NCBI GenBank assembly: GCA_950022655.1
Contig: OX465589.1
Coordinates: forward strand, 30,729,970 to 30,793,969
Direction of reading: 5' to 3'
DNA from: Alentia gelatinosa
Taxonomy: Eukaryota > Annelida > Polychaeta > Phyllodocida > Polynoidae
Length of the DNA: 64,000 bases
The translations under genes and the position numbers were made by a program. Each line of letters begins with the position of its first letter. Position 1 is the first letter of the stretch. Under the pieces are notes generated by a model, which did not search any database, was not told the origin of the DNA, and saw only the letters and a program-made list of their open reading frames with translations. Positions 1-13,852 of the stretch are shown here, piece after piece.

Positions 1-206
1 GTAATAATACTTCCAAAATATTCTACTTCATGTATATCCATTTTTGCATCTATTAAATACTCAAGTTCAGTACTGGAAAAAAATGGGTCGAATTCGTTGT
101 GGGTCGAGTTCCATTTACGGGTCGAGTTTGTTGTGGGTCGAGTTTTTTTTTATCGATTTCGTTGCGGGTAGAGTTTTCGAGTATTCATGAGTGACTCTAA
201 TTGGTT

Positions 207-594
207 AAGGGTTAGGGCTAGGGTTAGGGTTAGGGTTAAAGTTAGGGTTAGGGTTAGGATAGGGTTAGGGTTAGGGTTAGTATAGGGTAAGGGTTAGGGT
301 TAGGGTTAAGTACAGGGATAGGAATAGGGATAGGGTTAGGGAGAGGGTAAGTGATAGGGATAGGGATAGTTTTAGTGTTAGGGTTAGGGTTGGTGTTGAA
401 CTTAAAACGCCCTTCTAACAGTATCCTGCAATACAGGGTTAGGGTTCGGGATAGGGTAAGGGTTAGGGTTGGGATAGGGTTAGGGTTAGGGTTAGGGTTA
501 GGGTTAGGATAGGGTTAGGGATAGGGATAGGGATAGGGTTAGTGATAGAGTTAGGGATAGGGATAGGGTTAGGGTTAGGGCTAAGGATAGGGTA
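207..594 (+). repeat. Degenerate TTAGGG tract (first of about 16)
   Basis: Runs of TTAGGG mixed with ATAGGG, TAAGGG, TTAGAG and TTAAGG words, G-rich on the plus strand. A conserved 40-bp spacer beginning gaacttaaaacgcccttc interrupts the tract near 399. Equivalent tracts lie in every monomer, for example near 1775-2075, 3180-3565, 7890-8600 and 14040-14425. The degeneracy and the repeated position inside each monomer show an interstitial, satellite-borne sequence and not a live chromosome end. Confidence 0.9.
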
Positions 595-1129
595 AGAAGG
601 GGTGTCCACCAAGCACCCGACGCGAACTGACGCGCCCTGATATTGCCCTATCGATACAAAATCCATATCGTAACAAAATCGTAGAACTTATCGGGGCAGT
701 TGGTAAGATTTCTACGATAACGCTACTGACACGGCTCAATGCGCACCGATGCGAACTGATGCAAAACCTGTATCGCAGTGTATAGATGTCTCTTTTAACG
801 GGAAATCATATGAAATAATCGATAGAAAATTATGAAATTTTCAGAATCTGTAGAATCTATAATGCTTTATCGGCTCTGCAAAAATTGTGAAATTTGATAG
901 TAGATAAGGTTTCAAAACGATCATTTTATACTTTAACTGAGGTATCATATAATATTGTTTTGTATCTACAGATAAAATATCAATCTTAAATATGCATTAT
1001 TTCTGGAATTATAAAGGAAATATGGTTAATTACACTGGTTGCATCATTAGCTATATCGGGGTGTATCGGGACCATGGCACCTTTTTCATGCACCTTCCCA
1101 ATATGTTACGACGCGCACTGACGCGCACC

Positions 1130-1200
1130 GACGCGAACCGATACGCTACGATATGCCTTCCGATGTGCTACGATATGGTAATTTTGTATCGGCTCGCGTC
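1130..1200. other. Imperfect hairpin in the satellite monomer
   Basis: gacgcgaaccgatac at 1130-1144 pairs with gtatcggctcgcgtc at 1186-1200 (14 of 15 positions, loop 41 bases). The pairing extends outward with mismatches through further GACGCG/CGTGTC words. The same arrangement lies downstream of the atgcattatttctgg anchor in the other monomers. It could be a recombination or folding element; its function is unknown. Confidence 0.7.
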
Positions 1201-2993
1201 AGCTCGTGTCGGCGTTGGTTGGTGCAGGGTCTTAGGGTTAGAGTTAGGTTTAGGGTTAGGGTTGGGGTTGAACTTAAAACGCCATTCTAACAGTATCCTG
1301 CAATACAGGTACACGTACCGGTACAAAAATATTAAGTTCTCTGATGCATTGTAGTTTTGAAATGAATTGTTTACTAAGCTGTACATCTAGATTTTGAGAA
1401 TAATCAAAATTAATGTTAGCGATACACACACCACATGTGTCATTTCCTAGCAACTTTAACTAAATATCCAAGCACAGTCTACCTGAGTCGAGGGCAGACA
1501 CTGCAGAATGGACACTCAAAACTCGCTCACATTTTCAGCAAAATTTGAAGCTAAGGTAATATAAATAGTAATAATACTTCCAAAATATTCTACTTCATGT
1601 ATATCCATTTTTGCATCTATTAAATCCTCAAGTTCAGTACTGGAAAAAAATGGGTCGAATTTGTTGTTGGTTGAGTTCCATTTACGGGTCAAGTTTGTTG
1701 TGGGTCGAGTTTTTTATTGATCGATTTCGTTGCGGGTCGAGTTTTCGAGTATTCATGAGTGACTCTAATTGGTTAAGGGTTAGGGTTAGGGTTAAGGTTA
1801 GGGTTAGGGTTAGGATAGGGTTAGGGTTAGGGTTAGGGTTAGGATAGGGTAAGGGTTAGGGTTAGGGTTAAGTACAGGGATAGGAATAGGGATAGGGTTA
1901 GGGAGAGGGTTAGTGATAGGGATAGGGATAGTTTTAGTGTTAGGGTTAGGGTTGGTGTTGAACTTAAAACGCCCTTCTTACAGTATCTTGCAATACAGGG
2001 TTAGGGTTAGGGATAGGGTAAGGGTTAGAGTTAGGGATAGGGATAGGGTTAGGGTTAGGGCTAGGGTTAGGGTTAGAGGGGGTGTCCACCAAGCTCCCGA
2101 CGCGAACTGACGCGCCCCGATATTGCCCTTCCGATACAAAATCCATATCCTAACAAAATCATAGAACTTATCGGGGCAGTTGGTAAGTTTTCTACGATAA
2201 CGCTACTGACACGCCTCAATGCGCACCGATGCGAACTGATGCAAAACCTGTATCACAGTGTATAGATGACTCTTTTAACGGGAAATCATATGAAATAATC
2301 GATAGAAAATTATGAAATTTTCAGAATCTGTAGAATCTATAATGCTAAAGCGGCTCTGCAAAAACTGTGAAATTTGATAGTAGATAAGGTCTCAAAACGA
2401 TCATTTTATACTTTAACTGAGGTATCATATAATATTGTTTTGTATCTACAGATAAAATATCAATCTTAAATATGCATTATTTCTGGAATTATAAAGGAAA
2501 TATGTTTAATTACACTGGTTGCATCATGAGCTATATCGGGGTGTATCGGGACCATGGCACCTTTTTCATGCACCCTCCCAATATGTTACGACGCGCACTG
2601 ACGCGCACCGACGCAAAACGATACGCTACGATATGCCTTCCGACGTGCTACGATATGGTAATTTTGTATCGGCTCTCGTCGGCTCGTGTCGGCGTTGGTT
2701 GGTGCAGGGTCTTATGGTTAGAGTTAGGTTTAGGGTTAGGGTTGAGGTTGAACTTAAAACGCCATTCTAACAGTATCCTGCAATACAGGTACACGTACCG
2801 GTACAAAAATATTAAGTTCTCTGATGCATTGTAGTTTTGAAATGAATTGTTTACTAAGCTGTACATCTAGATTTTGAGAATTATCAAAATTAATTTTAGC
2901 GATACACACACTCAATGGCCACTCAAAACTCGCTCACATTTTCAGCAAAATTTGAAGCTAAGGTAATATAAATAGTAATAATACTTCCAAAAT

Positions 2994-5900
2994 ATTCTAC
3001 TTCATGTATATCCATTTTTGCATCTATTAAATACTCAAGTTCAGTACTGGGAAAAAATGGGTCGAATTCATTGTGGGTCAAGTTCCATTTATGGGTCGAG
3101 TTTGTTGTGGGTCGAGTTTTTTTAATCGATTTCGTTGCGGGTCGAGTTTTCGAGTATTCATGAGTGACTCTAATTGGTTAAGGGTTAGGGTTAAGGTTAG
3201 GGTTAGGGTTAAGGTTAGGGTTAGGGTTAGGATAGGGTTAGGGTTAGGGTTAGTATAGGGTAAGGGTTAGGGTTAGGGTTAAGTACAGGGATAGGAATAG
3301 GGATAGGGTTAGGGAGAGGGTTAGTGATAGGGATAGGGATAGTTTTAGTGTTAGGGTTAGGGTTGGTGTTAAACTTAAAACGCCCTTCTAACAGTATCCT
3401 GCAATACAGGGTTAGGGTTAGGGATAGGGTAAGGGTTAGGGTTGGGATAGGAATAGGGTCAGGGTTAGCGTTAGGATAGGGTTAGGGATAGGGATAGGGA
3501 TAGGGTTAGTGATAGAGTTAGGGATAGGGATAGGGTTAGGGTTAGGGCTAGGGTTAGGGTTAGAGGGGATGTCCACCAAGCTCCCGACGCGAACTGACGC
3601 GCCCCGATATTGCCCTTCCGATACAAAATCCATATCGTAACAAAATCGTAGAACTTATCGGGGCAGTTGTTAAGTTTTCTACGATAACGCTACTGACACG
3701 GCTCAATGCGCACCGATTCGAACTGATGCAAAACCTGTATCGCAGTGTATAGATGACTCTTTTAACGGGAAATCATATAAAATAATCGATAGAAAATTAT
3801 GAAATTTTCAGAATCTGTAGAATCTATAATGCTAAAGCGGCTCTGCAAAAACTGTGAAATTTGATAGTAGATAAGGTCTTTAAACGATCATTTTATACTT
3901 TAACTGAGGTATCATATAATCTTGTTTTGTATCTACAGATAAAATATCAATCTTAAATATGCATTATTTCTGGAATTATAAAGGAAATATGGTTAATTAC
4001 ACTGGTTGCATCATGAGCTATATCGGGGTGTATCGGGACCATGGCACCTTTTTCATGCACCCTACCAATATGTTACGACGCGCACTGGCGCGCACCGACG
4101 CAAACCGATACGGTACGATATGCCTTCAGACATGCTACGATATGGTAATTTTGTATCGGCTCGTGTCGGCGTTGGTTGGTGCAGGGTCTTAGGGTTAGAG
4201 TTAGGTTTAGGGTTAGGGTTGGGGTTGAACTTAAAACGCCATTCTAACAGTATCCTGCAATACAGGTACAGGTACCGGTACAAAAATATTAAGATCTCTG
4301 ATGCATTGTAGTTTTGAAATGAATTGTTTACTAAGCTGTACATCTAGATTTTGAGAATAATCAAAATTAATGTTAGCGATACACACACCACATGTGTCAT
4401 TTCCTAGCAACTTTAACTAAATATCCAAGCACAGTCTACCTGAGTCGAGGGCAGACACTGCAGAATGGACACTCAAAACTCGCTCACATTTTCAGCAAAA
4501 TTTGAAGCAAAGGTAATATAAATAGTAATAATACTTCAAAAATATTCTACTTCATGTATATCCATTTTTGCATCTATTAAATACTCAAGTTCAGTACTGG
4601 AAAAAAAATGGGTCGAATTCGTTGTGAGTCGAGTTCCATTTACGGGAAGAGTTTGTTGTGGGTCGAGTTTTTCATTGATCGATTTCGTTGCGGGTCGAGT
4701 TTTCGAGTATTCATGAGTGACTCTAATTGGTTAAGGGTTAGGGTTAGGGTTAGGGTGAGGGTTAGGGTTAGGATAGGGTAAGGGTTAGGGTTAGGGTAAA
4801 GTATAGGGATAGGAATAGGGATAGGGTTAGAGGGGGTGTCCACCAAGCTCCCGACGCGAACTGACGCGCCCCGATATTGCCCTTCCGATACAAAATCCAT
4901 ATTGTAACAAAATCGTAGAGCTTAGCGGGGCAGTTGGTAAGTTTTCTACGATAACGCTACTGACGCGGCTCAACGCACACCGACGCGAACTGATGCAAAA
5001 CCTGTATCGCAGTGTAAAGATGACTCTTTTAACTGGAAATCATATGAAATAATCGATAGAAAAATATGAAATTTTCAGAACCTGTAGAATCTATAATGCT
5101 ACAGCAGCTCTGCAAAAATTGTGAAATTTGATAGTAGATAAGGTCTCAAAACGATCATTTTATACTTTAACTGAGGTATCATATAATATTGTTTTGTATC
5201 TACAGATAAAATATCAATCTTAAATATGCATTATTTCTGGAATTATAAAGGAAATATGGTTAATTACACTGGTTGCATCATGAGCTATATCGGGGTGTAT
5301 CGGGACCATGGCACCTTTTTCATGCACCCTCCCAATACGTTACGATGCGCACTGACGTGCACCGACGCGAACCGATACGCTACGATATGCCTTCCGACGG
5401 GCTACGATATGGTAATTTTGTATCGCCTCGCGTCGGCTCGTGTCGGCGTTGGTGGGTGCAGGGTCTTAGGGTTAGAGTTAGGTTTAGGGTTAGGGTTGGG
5501 GTTGAACTTAAAACGCCATTCTAACAGTATCCTGCAATACAGGTACAGGTACCGGAACAAAAATATTAAGTTCTCTGATGCATTGTAGTTTTGAAATGAA
5601 TTGTTTACTAAGCTGTACATCTAGATTTTGGGAATAATCAAAATTAATGTTAGCGATACACACACCACATGTGTCATTTCCTAGCAACTTTAGCTAAATA
5701 TCCAAGCACAGTCTACCTGAGTCGAGGGCAGACACTGCAGAATGGACACTCAAAACTCGCTCACATTTTCAGCAAAATTTGAAGCTAAGGTAATATAAAT
5801 AGTAATAATACTTCAAAAATATTCTACTTCATGTATATCCATTTTTGCATCTATTAAATACTCAAGTTCAGTACTGGAAAAAAAATGGGTCGAATTTGTT

Positions 5901-8900
5901 GTGGGTCGAGTTCCATTTACGGGTCGAGTTTGTCGTGGGTTGAGTTTTTTATTGATCGATTTCGTTGCGGGTCGAGTTTTCGAGTATTCATGAGTGACTC
6001 TAATTGGTTAAGGGTTAGGGTTAGGGTTAGGGTTAGGATAGGGTAAGGGTTAGGGTTAGGGTTAAGTACAGGGATAGAAATAGGGATAGGGTTAGGGAGA
6101 GGGTTAGTGATAGGGATAGGGATAGTGTTAGGGTTAGGGTTGGTGTTGAACTTAAAACTCCCTTCTAACAGTATCCTGCAATACAGGGTTAGGGTTAGGA
6201 ATAGGGTAAGGGTTGGGATAGGGATAGGTCCAGGGTTAGGGTTAGGATAGGGTAAGGGTAAGGGCTAGGAATTCGTTGTGGGTTGAGTTCCATTTACGGG
6301 TCGAGTTTGTTGTGGGTCGAGTTTTTTATTGATCGATTTCGTTGCGGGTCGAGTTTTCAAGTATTCATGAGTGACTCTAATTGGTTGAGGGTTAGGGTTA
6401 GGGTTAGGGTTAGGATAGGGTAAGGGTTAGGGTTAGGGTTAAGTACAGGGATAGGAATAGGGATAGGGTTAGGGAGAGGGTTAGCGATAGGGATAGGGAT
6501 AGTTTTAGTGTTAGGGTTAGGGTTGGTGTTGAACTTAAAACACCCTTCTAACAGTATCCTGCAATACAGGGTTAGGGTTAGGGATAGGGTAAGGGTTAGG
6601 GTTGGGATAGGGATAGGGTCAGGGTTAGGGTTAGGATAGGGTTAGGGATTGGGCTACGGATAGGGTTAGGGATAGAGTTAGGGATGGGGATAGGGTTAGG
6701 GTTAGGGCTAGGGTTAGGGTTAGAGGGGGTGTCCACCAAGCTCCCGACTCGAACTGACGCGCCCCGATATTGCCCTTCCGATACAAAATCCATATTGTAA
6801 CAAAATCGTAGAGCTTATCGGGGCAGTTGGTAAGTTTTCTACGATAACGCTACTGACGCGGCTCAACGCACACCGACGCGAACTGATGCAAAACCTGTAT
6901 CGCAGTATTCAGATGACTCTTTGTAACAAGAAATCATATGAAATAATGTTAGAAAAATATGAAATTTTCAGAATCTGTAGAATCTATAATGCTAAAGCGG
7001 CTCTGCAAAAATTGTGAAATTTGATAGTAGATAAGGTCTCAAAACGATCATTTTATACTTTAACTGAGGTATCATATAATATTGTTTTGTATCTACAGAT
7101 AAAATATCAATCTTAAATATGCATTATTTCTGGAATTATGAAACAAATATGGTTTATTACACTGGTTGCATCATGAGCTATATCGGGGTGTATCGGGACC
7201 ATGGCACCTTTTTCATGCACCCTCCCAATACGTTACGACGCGCACTGACGCGCACCGATACGCTACGATTTGCCTTCCGACATGCTACGATATGGTAATT
7301 TTGTATCGGCTCGCGTCGGCTCGTGTCGGCGTTGGTGGGTGCAGGGTCTTAGGGTTAGAGTTAGGTTTAGGGTTAGGGTTGGGGTTGAACTTAAACACCA
7401 TTCTAACAGTATCCTGCAATACAGGTACAGGTACCGGTACAAAAATATTAAGTTCTCTGATGCATTGTAGTTTTGAAATGAATTGTTTACTAAGCTGTAC
7501 ATCTAGATTTTGAGAATAATCAAAATTAATGTTAGCGATACACACACCACATGTGTCATTTCCTAGCAACTTTAACTAAATATCCAAGCACAGTCTACCT
7601 GACTCGAGGGCAGACACTGCAGAATGGACACTCAAAACTCGCTCACATTTTCAGCAAAATTTGAAGCTAAGGTAATATAAATAGTAATAATACTTCAAAA
7701 ATATTCTACTTCATGTATATCCATTTTTGCATCTATTAAATACTCAAGTTCAGTACTGGGAAAAAATGGGTCGAATTCATTGTGGGTCAAGTTCCATTTA
7801 CGGGTCGAGTTTGTTGTGGGTCAAGTTTTTTATTGATCGATTTCGTTGCGGGTCGAGTTTTCGAGTATTCATGAGTGACTCTAATTGGTTAAGGGTTAGG
7901 GTTAGGGTTAGGGTAAGGGTTAGGGTTAGGGTTAGGATAGGGTAAGGGTTAGGGTTAGGGTTAAGTACAGGGATAGGAATAGGGATAGGGTTAGGGAGAG
8001 GGTTAGTGATAGGGATAGGGATAGTGTTAGGGTTAGGGTTGGTGTTGAACTTAAAACACCCTTCTAACAGTATCCTGCAATACAGGGTTAGGGTTGGGGA
8101 TAGGGATAGGTCCAGGGTTAGGGTTAGGATAGGGTTAGGGTTAGGGCTAGGAATTTGTTGTGGGTCAAGTTTATTTACGGGTCAAGTTTGTTGTGGGTCG
8201 AGTTTTTTATTGATCGATTTCGTTGCGGGTCGAGTTTTCGAGTATTCATGAGTGACTCTAATTGGTTAAGGGTTAGGGTTAGGGTTAGGATAGGGTAAGG
8301 GTTAGGGTTAGGGTTAAGTACAGGGATAGGAATAGGGATAGGGTTAGGGAGAGGGTTAGTGATAGGGATAGGGATAGTGTTAGGGTTAGGGTTGGTGTTG
8401 AACTTAAAACGCCCTTCTAACAGTATCCTGCAATACAGGGTTAGGGTTAGGGATAGGGTAAGGGTTAGGGTTGGGATAGGGATAGGGTCAGGGTTAGGGT
8501 TAGGATAGGGTTAGGGATAGGGCTAGGGATAGGTTAGGGATAGAGTTAGGGATGGGGATAGGGTTCGGGTTTGGGCTAGGGATAGGGTTAGAGGGGGTGT
8601 CAACCAAGCTCCCGACGCGAACTGAGGCGCCCCGATATTGCCCTTCCGAAACAAAATCCATATCGTAACAAAATCGTAGAGCTTATCGGGGCAGTTGGTA
8701 AGTTTTCTACGATAACGCTACTGACACGGCTCAATGCGCACCGATTCGAACTGATGCAAAACCTGTATCGCAGTGTATAGATGACTCTTTTAACGGGAAA
8801 TCATATAAAATAATCGATAGAAAATTATGAAATTTTCAGAATCTGTAGAATCTATAATGCTAAAGCGGCTCTGCAAAAACTGTGAAATTTGATAGTAGAT

Positions 8901-9571
8901 AAGGTCTCAAAACGATCATTTTATACTTTAACTGAGGTATCATATAATCTTGTTTTGTATCTACAGATAAAATATCAATCTTAAATATGCATTATTTCTG
9001 GAATTATAAAGGAAATATGGTTAATTACACTGGTTGCATCATGAGCTATATCGGGGTGTATCGGGACCATGGCACCTTTTTCATGCACCCTCCCAATATG
9101 TTACGACGCGCACTGGCGCGCACCGACGCAAACCGATACGGTACGATATGCCTTCAGACATGCTACGATATGGTAATTTTGTATCGGCTCGTGTCGGCAT
9201 TGGTTGGTGCAGGGTCTTAGGGTTAGAGTTAGGTTTAGGGTTAGGGTTGGGGTTGAACTTAAAACGCCATTCTAACAGTATCCTGCAATACAGGTACAGG
9301 TACCGGTACAAAAATATTAAGATCTCTGATGCATTGTAGTTTTGAAATGAATTGTTTACTAAGCTGTACATCTAGATTTTGAGAATAATCAAAATTAATG
9401 TTAGCGATACACACACCACATGTGTCATTTCCTAGCAACTTTAACTAAATATCCAAGCACAGTCTACCTGAGTCGAGGGCAGACACTGCAGAATGGACAC
9501 TCAAAACTCGCTCACATTTTCAGCAAAATTTGAAGCAAAGGTAATATAAATAGTAATAATACTTCAAAAAT
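2994..9571. repeat. Four-monomer higher-order block, copy A
   Basis: Four successive monomers of 1550, 1277, 1882 and 1869 bp. The same length order and nearly the same sequence return at 15341-21917 with a constant offset of about 12,348 bp. Parallel stretches such as 4640-4900 and 16988-17248 differ by only one residue when translated, which points to a recent duplication or homogenisation of the whole block. Confidence 0.88.
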
Positions 9572-12500
9572 ATTTTACTTCATGTATATCCATTTTTGCA
9601 TCTATTAAATACTCAAGTTCAGTACTGGAAAAAAAATGGGTCGAATTCGTTGTGAGTCGAGTTCCATTTACGGGAAGAGTTTGTTGTGGGTCGAGTTTTT
9701 TATTGATCGATTTCGTTGCGGGTCGAGTTTTCGAGTATTCATGAGTGACTCTAATTGGTTAAGGGTTAGGGTTAGGGTTAGGGTGAGGGTTAGGGTTAGG
9801 ATAGGGTAAGGGTTAGGGTTAGGGTAAAGTATAGGGATAGGAATAGGGATAGGGTTAGAGGGGGTGTCCACCAAGCTCCCGACGCGAATTGACGCGCCCC
9901 GATATTGCCCTTCCGATACAAAATCCATATCCTAACAAAATCATAGAACTTATCGGGGCAGTTGGTAAGTTTTCTACGATAACGCTACTGACACGCCTCA
10001 ATGCGCACCGATGCGAACTGATGCAAAACCTGTATCACAGTGTATAGATGACTCTTTTAACGGGAAATCATATGAAATAATCGATAGAAAATTATGAAAT
10101 TTTCAGAATCTGTAGAATCTATAATGCTAAAGCGGCTCTGCAAAAACTGTGAAATTTGATAGTAGATAAGGTCTCAAAACGATCATTTTATACTTTAACT
10201 GAGGTATCATATAATATTGTTTTGTATCTACAGATAAAATATCAATCTTAAATATGCATTATTTCTGGAATTATAAAGGAAATATGGTTAATTACACTGG
10301 TTGCATCATGAGCTATATCGGGGTGTATCGGGACCATGGCACCTTTTTCATGCACCCTCCCAATATGTTACGACGGCACTGATGCGCACCGACGCAAAAC
10401 GATACGCTACGATATGCCTTCCGACGTGCTACGATATGGTAATTTTGTATCGGCTCTCGTCAGCTCGTGTCGGCGTTGGTTGGTGCAGGGTCTTAGGGTT
10501 AGAGTTAGGTTTAGGGTTAGGGCTGGGGTTGAACTTAAAACGCCATTCTAACAGTATCCTGCAATACAGGTACACGTACTGGTACAAAAATATTAAGTTC
10601 TCTGATGCATTGTAGTTTTGAAATGAATTGTTTACTAAGCTGTACATCTAGATTTTGAGAATTATCAAAATTAATTTTAGCGATACACACACTCAATGGC
10701 CACTCAAAACTCGCCCACATTTTCAGCAAAATTTGAAGCTAAGGTAATATAAATAGTAATAATACTTCAAAAATATTCTACTTCATGTATATCCATTTTT
10801 GCATCTATTAAATACTCAAGTTCAGTACTGGGAAAAAATGGGTCGAATTCGTTGTGGGTCAAGTTCCATTTATGGGTCGAGTTTGTTGTGGGTCGAGTTT
10901 TTTATTGATCGATTTCGTTGCGGGTCGAGTTTTCGAGTATTCATGAGTGACTCTAATTGGTTAAGGGTTAGGGTTAGGGTTAGGGTAAGGGTTAGGGTTA
11001 GGGTTAGGATAGGGTAAGGGTTAGGGTTAGGGTTAAGTACAGGGATAGGAATAGGGATAGGGTTAGGGAGAGGGTTAGTGATAGGGATAGGGATAGTGTT
11101 AGGGTTAGGGTTGGTGTTGAACTTAAAACACCCTTCTAACAGTATCCTGCAATACAGGGTTAGGGTTGGGGATAGGGATAGGTCCAGGGTTAGGGTTAGG
11201 ATAGGGTTAGGGTTAGGGCTAGGAATTTGTTGTGGGTCAAGTTTATTTACGGGTCAAGTTTGTTGTGGGTCGAGTTTTTTATTGATCGATTTCGTTGCGG
11301 GTCGAGTTTTCGAGTATTCATGAGTGACTCTAATTGGTTAAGGGTTAGGGTTAGGGTTAGGGTTAGGATAGGGTAAGGGTTAGGGTTAGGGTTAAGTACA
11401 GGGATAGGAATAGGGATAGGGTTAGGGAGAGGGTTAGTGATAGGGATAGGGATAGTGTTAGGGTTAGGGTTGGTGTTGAACTTAAAACGCCCTTCTAACA
11501 GTATCCTGCAATACAGGGTTAGGGTTAGGGATAGGGTAAGGGTTAGGGTTGGGATAGGGATAGGGTCAGGGTTAGGGTTAGGATAGGGTTAGGGATAGGG
11601 CTAGGGATAGGTTAGGGATAGAGTTAGGGATGGGGATAGGGTTCGGGTTTGGGCTAGGGATAGGGTTAGAGGGGGTGTCAACCAAGCTCCCGACGCGAAC
11701 TGAGGCGCCCCGATATTGCCCTTCCGAAACAAAATCCATATCGTAACAAAATCGTAGAGCTTATCGGGGCAGTTGGTAAGTTTTCTACGATAACGCTACT
11801 GACACGGCTCAATGCGCACCGATTCGAACTGATGCAAAACCTGTATCGCAGTGTATAGATGACTCTTTTAACGGGAAATCATATAAAATAATCGATAGAA
11901 AATTATGAAATTTTCAGAATCTGTAGAATCTATAATGCTAAAGCGGCTCTGCAAAAACTGTGAAATTTGATAGTAGATAAGGTCTCAAAACGATCATTTT
12001 ATACTTTAACTGAGGTATCATATAATCTTGTTTTGTATCTACAGATAAAATATCAATCTTAAATATGCATTATTTCTGGAATTATAAAGGAAATATGGTT
12101 AATTACACTGGTTGCATCATGAGCTATATCGGGGTGTATCGGGACCATGGCACCTTTTTCATGCACCCTCCCAATATGTTACGACGCGCACTGGCGCGCA
12201 CCGACGCAAACCGATACGGTACGATATGCCTTCAGACATGCTACGATATGGTAATTTTGTATCGGCTCGTGTCGGCGTTGGTTGGTGCAGGGTCTTAGGG
12301 TTAGAGTTAGGTTTAGGGTTAGGGTTGGGGTTGAACTTAAAACGCCATTCTAACAGTATCCTGCAATACAGGTACAGGTACCGGTACAAAAATATTAAGA
12401 TCTCTGATGCATTGTAGTTTTGAAATGAATTGTTTACTAAGCTGTACATCTAGATTTTGAGAATAATCAAAATTAATGTTAGCGATACACACACCACATG

Positions 12501-13852
12501 TGTCATTTCCTAGCAACTTTAACTAAATATCCAAGCACAGTCTACCTGAGTCGAGGGCAGACACTGCAGAATGGACACTCAAAACTCGCTCACATTTTCA
12601 GCAAAATTTGAAGCAAAGGTAATATAAATAGTAATAATACTTCAAAAATATTCTACTTCATGTATATCCATTTTTGCATCTATTAAATACTCAAGTTCAG
12701 TACTGGAAAAAAAATGGGTCGAATTCGTTGTGAGTCGAGTTCCATTTACGGGAAGAGTTTGTTGTGGGTCGAGTTTTTTATTGATCGATTTCGTTGCGGG
12801 TCGAGTTTTCGAGTATTCATGAGTGACTCTAATTGGTTAAGGGTTAGGGTTAGGGTTAGGGTGAGGGTTAGGGTTAGGATAGGGTAAGGGTTAGGGTTAG
12901 GGTAAAGTATAGGGATAGGAATAGGGATAGGGTTAGAGGGGGTGTCCACCAAGCTCCGGACGCGAATTGACGCGCCCCGATATTGCCCTTCCGATACAAA
13001 ATCCATATCCTAACAAAATCATAGAACTTATCGGGGCAGTTGGTAAGTTTTCTACGATAACGCTACTGACACGCCTCAATGCGCACCGATGCGAACTGAT
13101 GCAAAACCTGTATCACAGTGTATAGATGACTCTTTTAACGGGAAATCATATGAAATAATCGATAGAAAATTATGAAATTTTCAGAATCTGTAGAATCTAT
13201 AATGCTAAAGCGGCTCTGCAAAAACTGTGAAATTTGATAGTAGATAAGGTCTCAAAACGATCATTTTATACTTTAACTGAGGTATCATATAATATTGTTT
13301 TGTATCTACAGATAAAATATCAATCTTAAATATGCATTATTTCTGGAATTATAAAGGAAATATGGTTAATTACACTGGTTGCATCATGAGCTATATCGGG
13401 GTGTATCGGGACCATGGCACCTTTTTCATGCACCCTCCCAATATGTTACGACGGCACTGATGCGCACCGACGCAAAACGATACGCTACGATATGCCTTCC
13501 GACGTGCTACGATATGGTAATTTTGTATCGGCTCTCGTCGGCTCGTGTCGGCGTTGGTTGGTGCAGGGTCTTAGGGTTAGAGTTAGGTTTAGGGTTAGGG
13601 CTGGGGTTGAACTTAAAACGCCATTCTAACAGTATCCTGCAATACAGGTACACGTACTGGTACAAAAATATTAAGTTCTCTGATGCATTGTAGTTTTGAA
13701 ATGAATTGTTTACTAACCTGTACATCTAGATTTTGAGAATTATCAAAATTAATTTTAGCGATACACACACTCAATGGCCACTCAAAACTCGCTCACATTT
13801 TCAGCAAAATTTGAAGCTAAGGTAATATAAATAGTAATAATACTTCCAAAAT
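7703..13852. repeat. Dimeric repeat unit, about 3,075 bp, two copies
   Basis: A long monomer followed by a short 1203-bp monomer occurs at 7703-10774 and again at 10775-13852. Sequence features line up at an offset of 3,078 bp (for example 9034/12112, 10301/13379 and 9668/12746), nearly without mismatches. This is a second level of higher-order structure inside the array. Confidence 0.85.

Noticed and set aside
207..594. A genuine chromosome end
   Set aside because: Tracts are degenerate, short, and recur inside each monomer with unique sequence on both sides.
992..1354. Recurrent 60-120 codon open frames in every satellite monomer, on both strands
   Set aside because: They repeat because the DNA repeats, run through TTAGGG tracts as LGLGLG or NPNP strings, overlap each other on both strands and show no protein-level constraint.
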